Assembly: GCA_041741455.1 (NCBI GenBank)
Contig: JBGSJZ010000142.1
Span: forward strand, 25,235-89,234
Direction of reading: 5' to 3'
Origin: CALESS01 sp041741455
GTDB lineage: Bacteria; Chloroflexota; Anaerolineae; Anaerolineales; Anaerolineaceae
DNA: 64,000 nucleotides
Shown: positions 42,421 through 50,973 of the stretch, in pieces
How the letters are laid out: each line of letters starts with the position of its first letter
How positions within the stretch are numbered: position 1 is the stretch's first letter
Program-made: the position numbers and the translations under genes
Notes under the pieces: model-generated
The model's database searches: none
Told to the model about the DNA's origin: nothing
Seen by the model: the letters and a program-made list of their open reading frames with translations, nothing else

Positions 42421-43352
42421 CCCTCCCACTGGTCTCCATCGTCACCCCCTCGTTTAATCAGGCTGCTTACCTCGAGCAGACCCTGCTTTCCGTATTGGAA
42501 CAGGATTATCCGCAGATTGAGTATTGGGTGATGGATGGCGGTTCGACGGACGGCAGTCCGGCAATTATTCGGAAATACGCGCCACGGCTAAGTGGCTGGG
42601 TCTCCGAAAAGGACAGTGGTCAGGCGGATGCCATCAACAAGGGCTTTGCTCGCTCAACCGGCGAGTTTGTTGCCTGGTTGAACTCGGATGACCTGTACCT
42701 GCCGTGCGTCATCCAGACAGCCGTGGAAGCCTTGCAGGCGGATCCCAGCCTGGCCATGGTCTATGGCGACGTGCGATCGATCGACAGCACTGGTAAAGTC
42801 TTCAACGTGATGCGTTATGGTGAGTGGGGGCTGGTAGATTTGATGGCCTTCAACATTATTGGTCAGCCAGGCGTCTTCATGCGCCGTTCAGCCCTGGAGC
42901 AGGCCGGATTTTTGGACTTAAACTTTCACTTCCTGCTCGATCACCAGCTCTGGCTGCGTTTGGCCCAACAGGGCGGGATTCAGCACATCCCACAAGAGTT
43001 GGCCGCCGCCCGCTTTCATGCTGACGCCAAGAACGTCGCCCAGGCTGCCCGTTTTGGCCAGGAGGCCTATGCCATCCTGGAGTGGATGCAAAACCAACCC
43101 ACCTTGCAGGCGCTTTATGCTACCCAAAAACGACGCATCCAGGCCGGGGCTCACCGCATCAACGCCCGTTACCTGTTGGATGGCGGCCAGGCTGCTCCGG
43201 CTTTGCGAGCCTATTGGCGTTCCCTGTTACAGCATCCGCCGACTGCCCTGCGTGAGGGGCATCGCATGGTTTATGCTGCGTTGGCCTTGCTCGGTCTGGG
43301 TCGATTGAAGAATATCTATTACCGCATGCGTCGTGGAAAAATAGATGCATAA
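42417..43352 (+). CDS. GT2-family glycosyltransferase (WfgS-like layout)
   Basis: A 311-residue GT2 enzyme. VSIVTPSFNQAAYLEQTLLSVLEQDYPQIEYWVMDGGSTDGS is the canonical opening, KDSGQADAINKGFARSTGEFVAWLNSDD gives the metal-binding region (N-S-D-D), and LLDHQLWLRLAQQ is the C-terminal acceptor helix. It overlaps the DUF115 gene by ATGA. It closely resembles the enzyme at 44929 in its first 110 residues; the two flank a GT-C protein and probably add consecutive, related sugars. The C-terminal 60 residues are helical and basic and may touch the membrane. Confidence 0.88.
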   Translation: MTLPLVSIVTPSFNQAAYLEQTLLSVLEQDYPQIEYWVMDGGSTDGSPAIIRKYAPRLSGWVSEKDSGQADAINKGFARSTGEFVAWLNSDDLYLPCVIQTAVEALQADPSLAMVYGDVRSIDSTGKVFNVMRYGEWGLVDLMAFNIIGQPGVFMRRSALEQAGFLDLNFHFLLDHQLWLRLAQQGGIQHIPQELAAARFHADAKNVAQAARFGQEAYAILEWMQNQPTLQALYATQKRRIQAGAHRINARYLLDGGQAAPALRAYWRSLLQHPPTALREGHRMVYAALALLGLGRLKNIYYRMRRGKIDA

Positions 43353-43429
43353 TTTTTCCTCTGTGATCTCTCCCCTGACGGGGACGATGTTTGTTCCTGT
43401 GGTTTAATTCTTTCGAGGTTTATATATAT

Positions 43430-44932
43430 ATGAAACTGATTCGCTCCGCCCGGTTCTGGCAAAATCTACTGGTCGTCCTGGTCTTTCTGCTGGGGGCAGG
43501 CGTGCGCTTACTGGACCTACAGGACCCACCACTCGATTTCCATCCAGTGCGCCAACTACGGGATGCGATCATCGCCCGCGGCCTGTGGCTGCAAATGGAT
43601 CCGATGGCAGCGACACCAGAACAGCGCCAGCAGGCGATTCAACTGGCAGGTTTGCAAGGCGCTCACGAACCGCCGATTTTTGAAAGCCTGGTTGCCTTCA
43701 CATACAAAGTCATTGGCTCTGAGCAGGTCTGGGTGGCGCGCATTTACGCCATCCTGGTCTGGATGATCGGCGCCTGGGCGTTGTACCGCCTGGCCCGGCG
43801 TATTGCCTCGCTCTGGCCTGCCCTGCTTGGCGTCTGTTTCTACCTGTTCCTGCCCTTCAGCGTTCAGGCCAGCCGCTCATTTCAGCCGGACCCCTGGATG
43901 GTCGGGTTGTTGTTGGTGACGGCCTGGTTGATCGTACGCTGGCTGGAGAAGCCTTCCTGGGGTCGCCTGCTCGGCCTGGGTCTGGTTGGCAGCCTGGTCA
44001 TCCTGATTAAAATTGTGGCAGGCTTTTTTGTGGCCGCCATGATGATCAGCGCTTTACTGGTCAACCGACCGATCAAGAAGTTACTGCGGGATACGCAGGT
44101 TTACGTGCTCGCAGCCATGATGCTGGTTCCTGCCCTTATTTATTACCTTTTTGTTCTTGGATCCGCAGCTGGCGAGTATGCTTCCTTCTGGACAGTATCC
44201 ATGTCACGCCTACTGCTGACCAGCAATTATTACGCAGATTGGCTGGCGATGGTTGGCAGTTTGACCGGTCTGGCAATGTTTGCCCTGGCGTTGATAGGGC
44301 TGGCCCTGATGAAGAAGGAAATCCGCCCGGTAGCACTCGGTCTGTGGGTCGGCTATGGATTGTATGGCATCACCTGGCCCTTCCAGTACACAACCCACGA
44401 GTATTATCACCTTTCCCTGGTGGCGATTGTTGGTCTGTGCCTGCCGCCGGTACTGGATGTTCTCTTCACTGCGGTGAAAAACCAGCCGCGCTTCTGGCGG
44501 GTGGCTGTGGTGGTCTTGATGGTCGGTTCAGTGGGCTATTGGGCGTATGTCAGCCGTTCGGTGCTGGTCGGCAATAATTATGCCAACGAGCCAATCGCCT
44601 GGCAGCGCATTGGCGACGCCATCCCGCCGGATGGTTCGTTTGTGCTGCTGACCAATGATTACGGCGTGCGTTTGGGCTATTATGGCTGGCGCTCTCCGGC
44701 ACGTTTTTGGCCGAGCGCAGACGATCTGATGTTGCGTGACCTGCGCGGGTCGGAAGGGTTGGATACGGCTGCAGAATTTGAGGATCTGACCACCGGGCAT
44801 TCATATTTTGTCGTCACTGCCGATGCCGAACTCAAAGCCCAGCCGCATTTGCTAGCGATTTTGAACAACTATCCGCTGCTCTCTGAGGGCGACGGTTATC
44901 TCATATATGATTTACGCGGAGAGAACCCATGA
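43430..44932 (+). CDS. GT39-like integral membrane glycosyltransferase
   Basis: A 500-residue protein with around eleven helices. After the first helix PPLDFHPVRQLRDAIIARGL has an acidic/His/Arg motif where ArnT/PMT-type GT-C enzymes keep catalytic residues, and EYYHLSLV is a conserved late loop; a soluble C-terminal domain of about 120 residues follows. I recognise the GT39/PMT-like class but not a specific subfamily. The ATG at 43430 follows GAGG and an unusual (TA)5-like run, which leaves a long SD spacing of about 13 bp. It overlaps the following GT2 gene by ATGA. Likely transfers a polyprenyl-linked sugar on the outside. Confidence 0.75.
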   Translation: MKLIRSARFWQNLLVVLVFLLGAGVRLLDLQDPPLDFHPVRQLRDAIIARGLWLQMDPMAATPEQRQQAIQLAGLQGAHEPPIFESLVAFTYKVIGSEQVWVARIYAILVWMIGAWALYRLARRIASLWPALLGVCFYLFLPFSVQASRSFQPDPWMVGLLLVTAWLIVRWLEKPSWGRLLGLGLVGSLVILIKIVAGFFVAAMMISALLVNRPIKKLLRDTQVYVLAAMMLVPALIYYLFVLGSAAGEYASFWTVSMSRLLLTSNYYADWLAMVGSLTGLAMFALALIGLALMKKEIRPVALGLWVGYGLYGITWPFQYTTHEYYHLSLVAIVGLCLPPVLDVLFTAVKNQPRFWRVAVVVLMVGSVGYWAYVSRSVLVGNNYANEPIAWQRIGDAIPPDGSFVLLTNDYGVRLGYYGWRSPARFWPSADDLMLRDLRGSEGLDTAAEFEDLTTGHSYFVVTADAELKAQPHLLAILNNYPLLSEGDGYLIYDLRGENP

Positions 44933-45702
44933 CCCGAGTCACAATTGTGACCCCATCCTTCAACCAGGCGCCTTACCTGGAGGCAACCATCCAATCGGTT
45001 CTCATACAGGATTACCCGGAGATCGAATACTTCATCATGGATGGTGGCTCAACGGATGGCAGCCTGGAGATTATCAAGAAATATGCAGATAAACTGGCGG
45101 GTTGGGTCAGCGAGCCTGATAAAGGCCAAACCGATGCCATCAACAAGGGTTTTACCCGCGCCACTGGGGATGTGCTCGCCTGGTTAAATTCGGATGACAC
45201 TTACGAACCAGGCGCTGTGACTCAGGCGGTGGAATTGCTGGCGCAACACCCGCAGATTTCCATGATTTACGGGGATTGCAATTACATCGACGAGGCCGGC
45301 CGGGTGATTGGCCGCTTTCCAGCCGCCAAGACTGATTATCGCCGACTGAGGGAGGGTTACGTCCACATCCCGCAGCAGGCTTCGTTCTTCCGGGCAGATC
45401 TGGTGCGCCGGGTTGGGCAGTTGGATCCCACCTTCTACTTTGCCATGGATTACGACCTGTGGGTGCGCCTGGCAAAGATTGCCCCGCCGTTGTATGTGCC
45501 GCATCTGTGGGCCAACTTCCGCCTGCACCGGGATGCCAAAACCATTACTGCCGATGACCGTTGCTGGCCGGAGATGTTGCGGGTGCATTACCGGGAGGGG
45601 GGCTCGTTCTTTTCAGTGATTGTCGCCAAGAATTATGTGCGAAAAGTGGTCTCTCCTCTCATCACCTGGCGGCGGCGCAAGATGTTTGAGAAACGAGTAT
45701 AA
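44929..45702 (+). CDS. GT2-family glycosyltransferase, last gene of the glycan cluster
   Basis: A 257-residue GT2 enzyme very like the one at 42417: VTIVTPSFNQAPYLEATIQSVLIQDYPEIEYFIMDGGSTDGSLEI, PDKGQTDAINKGFTRATGDVLAWLNSDD and YFAMDYDLWVRLAK. It lacks the C-terminal helical extension of its relative. Its ATG overlaps the stop of the GT39-like gene. The stop codon lies inside a TATAAT sequence (45698-45703) that may be the promoter of the following DUF1232 gene, so the polysaccharide operon probably ends here. Confidence 0.88.
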   Translation: MTRVTIVTPSFNQAPYLEATIQSVLIQDYPEIEYFIMDGGSTDGSLEIIKKYADKLAGWVSEPDKGQTDAINKGFTRATGDVLAWLNSDDTYEPGAVTQAVELLAQHPQISMIYGDCNYIDEAGRVIGRFPAAKTDYRRLREGYVHIPQQASFFRADLVRRVGQLDPTFYFAMDYDLWVRLAKIAPPLYVPHLWANFRLHRDAKTITADDRCWPEMLRVHYREGGSFFSVIVAKNYVRKVVSPLITWRRRKMFEKRV

Positions 45703-45703
45703 T
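45698..45703 (+). promoter_or_regulatory. Possible -10 element before the DUF1232 gene
   Basis: A perfect TATAAT overlaps the stop of the GT2 gene, with GCGAGG as SD downstream and ATG at 45726. No good -35 is visible 16-18 bp upstream, so this is only a candidate start point for the next unit. Confidence 0.35.
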
Positions 45704-45725
45704 TCAGATAAGCGAGGTCTGAATA

Positions 45726-46091
45726 ATGCCAAAAAATATGCAAAATCCTAAGTCTGGAGGTAACTTTATCTCCAACCTTGGTGTGCATCTCCGGCTAATC
45801 GGACGGTTGATGCTGGACCGGCGGGTTAATTTCTTTCTCAAATTGATCCCGGTGGCCAGCCTGGCCTACCTCATCAACCCGGTTGACCTGCCTACCCCAT
45901 TGGACGACATTGGTGTGGTCTGGTTAGGCCTGACCGTCTTTGTTGAACTTTGCCCGCCCGCAGTGGTGGAAGAACATCTCGATCACATCACCCGGGTCGT
46001 TGATGTTACTGGTCGCAACCCATCCGCTGGCGACGACCAGGTGATAGATGCTGAATTTCGTCAGATACCACCGGATCAGGAGGATCATTAA
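45726..46091 (+). CDS. DUF1232 (YkvA-family) small membrane protein
   Basis: A 121-residue protein. VNFFLKLIPVASLAYLINPVDLPTPLDDIGVVWLGLTVFVELCP (about 34-77) is the DUF1232 signature: a helix, the conserved Y-x-x-x-P-x-D-x-x-P turn and a second helix. The flanks are polar. Function of the family is not known; members are often near envelope or transport genes. GCGAGGT lies 8 bp before the ATG. The stop is separated by one base from the start of the following lipoprotein gene, so the two are probably one unit. Confidence 0.85.
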   Translation: MPKNMQNPKSGGNFISNLGVHLRLIGRLMLDRRVNFFLKLIPVASLAYLINPVDLPTPLDDIGVVWLGLTVFVELCPPAVVEEHLDHITRVVDVTGRNPSAGDDQVIDAEFRQIPPDQEDH

Positions 46092-46092
46092 G

Positions 46093-47415
46093 ATGCAATT
46101 TCCGTTACTGCGAAAATTGATCAAACTTCTGCCTGGCTTGCTCGGGCTGATACTTCTGTCGGGCTGTGCGCTCAACTCCGCCCCCACGGCTACACCCATG
46201 GTCAACACAACTGCACCACAGGAGAAACCAACCGAAGCTGCTCCTGGTTTACAAGTCACTTTGCATGTCCTGCCAACTCACGCTAAAATCACCCCGGCGC
46301 CGCCGGAAGCAAACCCTACCCCCACTCTGGGTGGAAAGGTTGATGTGACCTTGCCGCAACCCAACTCCGCCACTTGGCTGGAATGGGTGGGCGGGCTCAA
46401 CCTGCCAGTGGATATCGCCTTCCTGCCGAATGCGCCAGGTGTGGCTTATATCCTCCAGCAGGAGGGGAAGATTGCGGTTGTGGATAATGGCAATTTGCTG
46501 GCTCAAACCCTGCTGGATTTGACTGGTATCGCTGTGCGGGATGGTAATGAGCAGGGTCTGTTGGGCATTGCACTGGATCCACAATTTTCAGAGAACCGTT
46601 ATATCTACCTGAATTACACCGACCGCAGAGGGGATACTGTGATTGCCCGCTACCAGGTGTCACAAAATTTTCTGACAGCTGACCCAAGTAGTCAGTTGAT
46701 ATTGTTGCAGGTCAACCAACCCTATGCCAATCACAACGGCGGAGCGCTGGCCTTTGGCCCGGATGGCTACCTCTATATCGCCCTCGGGGATGGTGGCTCC
46801 GCCAACGATCCACAGGACAATGGCCAGAACCTGGATACCCTGCTCGGCAAGCTTTTGCGCATTGATGTGCGCGGCGATCCCTACGCCATCCCGGCGGACA
46901 ATCCGTATGCCACGGGCGGAGGCCGTTTGGAGATCTGGGCATTTGGTTTGCGCAACCCGTGGAAGATTTCATTCGATCCCGGGCGCGGCGACTTGTTCAT
47001 CGCCGATGTTGGACAGGGCAGCTGGGAAGAAATTAATGTCTATCCGGTCGCAGCTCCGGGCGGATTAAACTTCGGCTGGGATTACCGCGAGGGCACCCAT
47101 GAGTTTGAAGGTACGCTCCCGGACGGTTTGGCGCTGGTCGAACCGGTGACCGAATACAGCCATGCCGAAGGCGACTGCTCGGTGACCGGCGGCTTTGTAT
47201 ACCGCGGCAGCCTCTTACCGGATTGGCAGGGTGTCTACCTGTATGGAGACTACTGCACTGGAAAAATCTGGGGCCTGGCCCAGCAGGGTGAATCCTGGCA
47301 GACAATTAAGTTGTTTGATACGAATTTCATCATCAGCTCCTTTGGGCAGGATCCGGTCGGTGAGGTGTACCTGCTGGAACATACGACCGGCAGCGTGTTC
47401 AAACTGGTTCCATAA
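46093..47415 (+). CDS. PQQ-type soluble sugar dehydrogenase lipoprotein
   Basis: A 440-residue lipoprotein: a basic N-terminus and hydrophobic helix end in ILLSGCAL, a lipobox with Cys near residue 27, then a Thr/Pro-rich linker of about 60 residues. The rest is a six-bladed propeller of the GSDH/YliI aldose dehydrogenase family: GLLGIALDPQFSENRYIYLNYT, NHNGGALAFGPDGYLYIALGDGG, TLLGKLLRIDV, WAFGLRNPWKISFDP and FIADVGQGSWEEIN. The enzymes oxidise aldoses with PQQ and Ca. AGGAGG lies 10 bp before the ATG. No PQQ biosynthesis gene is in the window, so cofactor supply is open; some family members have no proven PQQ. Confidence 0.88.
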   Translation: MQFPLLRKLIKLLPGLLGLILLSGCALNSAPTATPMVNTTAPQEKPTEAAPGLQVTLHVLPTHAKITPAPPEANPTPTLGGKVDVTLPQPNSATWLEWVGGLNLPVDIAFLPNAPGVAYILQQEGKIAVVDNGNLLAQTLLDLTGIAVRDGNEQGLLGIALDPQFSENRYIYLNYTDRRGDTVIARYQVSQNFLTADPSSQLILLQVNQPYANHNGGALAFGPDGYLYIALGDGGSANDPQDNGQNLDTLLGKLLRIDVRGDPYAIPADNPYATGGGRLEIWAFGLRNPWKISFDPGRGDLFIADVGQGSWEEINVYPVAAPGGLNFGWDYREGTHEFEGTLPDGLALVEPVTEYSHAEGDCSVTGGFVYRGSLLPDWQGVYLYGDYCTGKIWGLAQQGESWQTIKLFDTNFIISSFGQDPVGEVYLLEHTTGSVFKLVP

Positions 47416-47538
47416 AGCCTTTATCGCTGTTTTCACAGTGAATGCAGATTGTCAGGGTATCTGTGTTCATCTGTGGTTTTTCTTCCCGCTTGCAGGGAAG
47501 GCAGTGATATGTTTTAATTCCATACTGGAGGAACATCC
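47416..47538. other. Intergenic stretch with dispersed-repeat-like sequence and hairpin
   Basis: It contains ATCTGTGTTCATCTGTGGTT-like sequence, a motif echoed at 35.55, 43.37 and 55.54 kb, then CTTCCC and GGGAAG (47482-47500) pairing over a 7-nt loop with a T-run on the left side. The SD CTGGAGG of the Nudix gene closes the stretch. Confidence 0.5.
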
Positions 47539-48165
47539 ATGAGCACCACATCCCACTGGTTGGAGTATGCCCAGCGCCTGGCTGCCCTGGCCCAAAGCGG
47601 CATGGCATATTGCCGCAACCCGTATGACCTGGAACGTTACCATCAAATGAGTGAAATCGCCGCTGAGATGATGGCTGAAAGTAGTGGTGAACCGGTTGAG
47701 CATGTGCTTGGCCTGCTCGACAACCAGGCCGGTTACGCCACCCCCAAGCTGGACGGGCGCGGCGTGGTCTTCTGTGATGACAAGATCCTGCTGGTGCGCG
47801 AACTGGCGGATGGTGGCCGCTGGACTCTTCCCGGCGGCTGGGTGGATGTCGGCGAGCCCCCGCGCCTGGCGGTCGAACGCGAAGTGCGCGAGGAGAGTGG
47901 CTACGAGGTGAAAGCCACCAAACTACTGGCTTTGTATGATCGCGAGTTGCACGGCCATCCACCGCACTTATTCCATACCTACAAAATCTTTATCCTGTGC
48001 GAATTGTTGGGTGGAGCGCCTACCGAAAGTCTGGAAACTGGCGGTGCGGATTTCTTCGAACCGGATGCCCTGCCCGAGCTTTCGATAAGCCGCACCACTA
48101 CTGGCGAAATTCAACGCATGTTTGAATATCATCACAACCCGAACCTGCCCACTGATTTGGATTAG
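47539..48165 (+). CDS. Nudix hydrolase with N-terminal helical domain
   Basis: A 208-residue protein. The Nudix box is complete: GWVDVGEPPRLAVEREVREESGYEV matches G-x5-E-x7-R-E-U-x-E-E-x-G-U at about residues 101-123. The first 65 residues (LEYAQRLAALAQSGMAYC, YDLERYHQMSEIAAEMMA) form the helical N-terminal domain seen in Nudix enzymes that act on ADP-ribose or nucleoside-diphosphate sugars. GGAGG lies 6 bp before the ATG. It may clean up nucleotide sugars, but linkage to the glycan cluster is weak. The following lipoprotein gene starts 3 bp after the stop. Confidence 0.92.
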   Translation: MSTTSHWLEYAQRLAALAQSGMAYCRNPYDLERYHQMSEIAAEMMAESSGEPVEHVLGLLDNQAGYATPKLDGRGVVFCDDKILLVRELADGGRWTLPGGWVDVGEPPRLAVEREVREESGYEVKATKLLALYDRELHGHPPHLFHTYKIFILCELLGGAPTESLETGGADFFEPDALPELSISRTTTGEIQRMFEYHHNPNLPTDLD

Positions 48166-48168
48166 ACT

Positions 48169-49596
48169 TTGAAACCAACCTTGCCCTCTCGTTGCCGTTT
48201 TCTCTCTTTCCTGTTGCTCCTGGTTTTGTTGCTCAGCGCCTGCCAGGTCGAGCCAGCTGTGGGGCAACCGACCGCCACCCAGCCCACAAAAAGAGTTACC
48301 CCGCGCCTATCACCAACCGTCACTCCTACCATAGATCCTTCAATCACACCTACTTTCCCGGCGGATGTGCTGAGACTGAATGGCATGAAACTGGTTTTAT
48401 GGCACCCGTGGATGGGTGATTTGGAATCAGCCCTGCAAACCGAGGTCGAGGAATTCAATCAGTCCAACGCCTGGGGTCTGAAGGTGGAATTACGTGGCTT
48501 TGGTGGCGCGGCTGCCCTGGCGGATGCCTTTCTGGAAACTGAGAGCAAAAATTTACCGGATTTATTGCTCAGCTCTCCCGAAGGTCTGATCGAGCTGGAA
48601 TCCAAAACCAGTGCTCTATTGGATTTGCGAGTCCTGGTCGAGGACCGCGAATGGGGCTTAACGGCCGAGGAAATCATCGATTTCCTGCCCGGGGTTTGGC
48701 AATCATTGGAAGAAGAGGATCAACGACTGGGTATGCCGATCTTGCGCAACGCCCGGCTCTTAATCTATAACCGCACCTGGGCGGAGGAGCTTGGCTTCCG
48801 CGATTCCCCGAGTACCCCGGTTGAAGTACGCGCTCAGGTCTGCGCTGCCATGCAGGCCAACCTGACGGCCAATTACATCCTGCGCGGTACCGGCGGCTGG
48901 CTGCTGGATAACGATGCCTACACCCTGCTCGGCTGGTTGCAGGCTTTTGGCGCTGATTATTCAGAGGGCTACACCTTCAACACCTCGCAAGGGCTGGCGG
49001 CTTTCACTTACCTGCATCGATTGGTCGATGAAGATTGCACCTACAGGCTGTCCGTGGCAAGATCGGAACCCTATGAGGCCTTTGCAACCCGCCGGGCATT
49101 GATTTACACCGGCACCCTGGTCGATCTGCCCATGCAGGCTCAGGTTAGCCAGAAGTTGAACAGCACCGATCAATGGGAAGCCATTCCGTTTCCCTCCTTG
49201 CAGGGGGAGGGGGCGGGGATTGTTCCACTTTTTGGGCAGGATGTGGCACTTGTTGATGGAACCCACGAGCATGAACTAGGCGCCTGGCTGTTCGTGCGCT
49301 GGCTTCTGCTCAGCCGCAACCAGACCGCCCTGGCTCGCAGTGGGGGCATGATCCCGGTCACCCAGAGCGGCCTGCGGTTGTTGAATATCAGCGGGTTATC
49401 TCTACCTCAATACCGCTCCGTACTCCGCCTGGCGAACAATTTCCATCCGTTGCACTCCGGATCAGAATGGGCCGTTGCGCGCATGGTGCTGGAAGACTCT
49501 GCCTGGCAGCTTTACCAACCATACACCAAGGAAGAAGATATCTTGACCATCCTGGAGCAACTGGATGCCATGGTAGAGGAATTAGTAAAAAAGTAA
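48169..49596 (+). CDS. Extracellular solute-binding lipoprotein (family 1), orphan
   Basis: A 475-residue periplasmic-type binding protein. The signal LLLLVLLLSACQVEP ends in a lipobox, then a Thr/Pro linker. LVLWHPWMGDLESALQTEVEEFNQS and ADAFLETESKNLPDLLLSSPEG are the usual N-lobe of sugar-binding family 1 proteins, and ARRALIYTGT-like and YRSVLRLANNFHPL segments belong to the C-lobe. The start is TTG at 48169 with only a weak GGA upstream, so it may be translated by coupling with the Nudix gene. No ABC permease or ATPase for it is in the window. A bidirectional terminator follows. Confidence 0.85.
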   Translation: MKPTLPSRCRFLSFLLLLVLLLSACQVEPAVGQPTATQPTKRVTPRLSPTVTPTIDPSITPTFPADVLRLNGMKLVLWHPWMGDLESALQTEVEEFNQSNAWGLKVELRGFGGAAALADAFLETESKNLPDLLLSSPEGLIELESKTSALLDLRVLVEDREWGLTAEEIIDFLPGVWQSLEEEDQRLGMPILRNARLLIYNRTWAEELGFRDSPSTPVEVRAQVCAAMQANLTANYILRGTGGWLLDNDAYTLLGWLQAFGADYSEGYTFNTSQGLAAFTYLHRLVDEDCTYRLSVARSEPYEAFATRRALIYTGTLVDLPMQAQVSQKLNSTDQWEAIPFPSLQGEGAGIVPLFGQDVALVDGTHEHELGAWLFVRWLLLSRNQTALARSGGMIPVTQSGLRLLNISGLSLPQYRSVLRLANNFHPLHSGSEWAVARMVLEDSAWQLYQPYTKEEDILTILEQLDAMVEELVKK

Positions 49597-49703
49597 TTGC
49601 TTGAGGTTCGCCGAGTTTATCAAATAAAGTCAATAATCTGATCCATGGAGGGGTGAAGCATTTTCGGCCTGACACCTCTCTGGCGTTCAGAGGAGCAATC
49701 TCC

Positions 49704-49742
49704 AAAAAACTTCAGAAATCTTTAAGATCTCTGAAGCTTTTT
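49704..49742. terminator. Bidirectional rho-independent terminator
   Basis: CTTCAGAAATCT and AGATCTCTGAAG form a 12-bp stem with one A-C mismatch and a 3-nt loop (49710-49736). It has TTTTT on the right and AAAAAA on the left, so it can stop both the binding-protein gene and the converging AMMECR1 gene. Confidence 0.88.
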
Positions 49743-49796
49743 ATGCAATCTGTGAAATTCTGTTGTATCCGTTTGTTTCGGTGCAAAGTGGAAATC

Positions 49797-50372
49797 TTAC
49801 TCTTCTGCAAACTCCTCCACCTGGTAGGTGAAAACCTGGATCGGTTTGCTGCGCCACAGGTCAGCCGGGGCGCCCATCTTCTGGCACAGATGATTGAGGA
49901 AAGTCGCCGGATCGGGAATTTTCTCCCAGACCTGCGGCAGGAAGGTCGCCCGACGCCCCATATCCTTCAGCACCACGCCATCTTCCAGCGGATGTAGCAA
50001 GGTAAGTAATTCATCCGGCGATGTGTACTTGAGCTGCGCCGGTGGGGTAAGTCGGGAGATTTCAATTTTTAAACGAGGAAATTCAAACGGTTGGACGGAT
50101 GAGAAACGGTAATCCTCGGTGGCAGCGGCCACGGCATGCTCGCATACATCTTGCACCAGGGGTTGATACGCCTCCAGTGCTCCAATGCAGCCGCGCAATT
50201 CGCCGTGTTCGGTCAGGGTCACAAAGGAAGCCCCCTGTTCCCGCAGTGGAGCGCTGAAATCCGAAAGGATCAGGCGGGGCAGGGATCGCCCGTTAATCGC
50301 CAGGTCAATTGAGCGGCGAGCCAGGCGCAACAGGGTGCTGCGCTCTTCGGGAGAAAGCGGTACATCGATCAT
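49797..50372 (-). CDS. AMMECR1-domain protein
   Basis: A 191-residue protein that is one AMMECR1 domain. SFVTLTEHGELRGCIGALEAYQPLVQDVCEHAVAAATEDYRF contains the invariant L-R-G-C-I-G hexapeptide (about residues 58-63), and LKIEISRLTPP and GRRATFLPQVWEKI complete the family. Bacterial members often belong to AmmeMemoRadiSam sets with a Memo-like protein and a radical SAM enzyme, neither of which is visible here. The ATG overlaps the stop of the flavin reductase gene by ATGA, so the two are co-expressed. Molecular function is not established. Confidence 0.92.
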   Translation of the reverse strand: MIDVPLSPEERSTLLRLARRSIDLAINGRSLPRLILSDFSAPLREQGASFVTLTEHGELRGCIGALEAYQPLVQDVCEHAVAAATEDYRFSSVQPFEFPRLKIEISRLTPPAQLKYTSPDELLTLLHPLEDGVVLKDMGRRATFLPQVWEKIPDPATFLNHLCQKMGAPADLWRSKPIQVFTYQVEEFAEE

Positions 50373-50857
50373 GGGTTCATCCTTCGATAGGAACGATTGT
50401 GATACAGCAGCGGTTCACCTTCATCATTCGATATGAATACTTCCAGTACCTCAGCCACGAACAGGGTAGACTCGGGCATTTCGTAGGTATGGACCACCCG
50501 GCAGTCCAGCCCGGCCAGGCTGCCTTCCAGCATCAACATGCCACTGCTGCTGGTAAATGTTGCCAATTCTTGGAAGCGGTCGCCGCCTTCGGGGATGCGC
50601 CCGGCAAACCGGTCGGAGATCTCCTGCTGGCCGGTGTGCAGAATGCTGACGCCAAATCTGCCCGACTGGCGCACCAGGGCGCAGGTGCGGGTGCGGTTGG
50701 CCAGCGTTACCACCACCCGCGGTGGATCGAGCGAGATGGAGGTGAACGATCCGACTGTCATGCCGTGGCAGCGGTCTTCAAACTGGCTGGTTACCACACT
50801 GACGCCGGTCGTCCAATGTCGCATGGCCTGCCGCAGCAATTCCGGGATTGGTTGCAT
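50369..50857 (-). CDS. Flavin reductase domain protein (FMN-binding split barrel)
   Basis: A 162-residue protein of the flavin reductase-like family. MRHWTTGVSVVTSQFEDRCHGMTVGSFTSISLDPPRVVVTL (about 12-50) is the FMN-binding signature, and FGVSILHTGQQEISDRFAG the second conserved block; residues GLDCRVVHTYEMPESTLFVAEVLEV complete the barrel. Such proteins reduce FMN with NAD(P)H for partner monooxygenases. AGAGGAG lies 6-12 bp before the ATG. First of a two-gene minus-strand unit, divergent from the amidase gene. No partner monooxygenase is adjacent; the Rieske oxygenase at 62044 is distant. Confidence 0.93.
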   Translation of the reverse strand: MQPIPELLRQAMRHWTTGVSVVTSQFEDRCHGMTVGSFTSISLDPPRVVVTLANRTRTCALVRQSGRFGVSILHTGQQEISDRFAGRIPEGGDRFQELATFTSSSGMLMLEGSLAGLDCRVVHTYEMPESTLFVAEVLEVFISNDEGEPLLYHNRSYRRMNP

Positions 50858-50973
50858 TTGTTTCTCCTCTTTGCGATAAAATGGTTATACAATGGTTACA
50901 GACGGACGTCAAGCATCCTGTTCAAAAATGGCTTGCCAACCAACCGACATTTAAGGTACTATTTAGCTTAATT

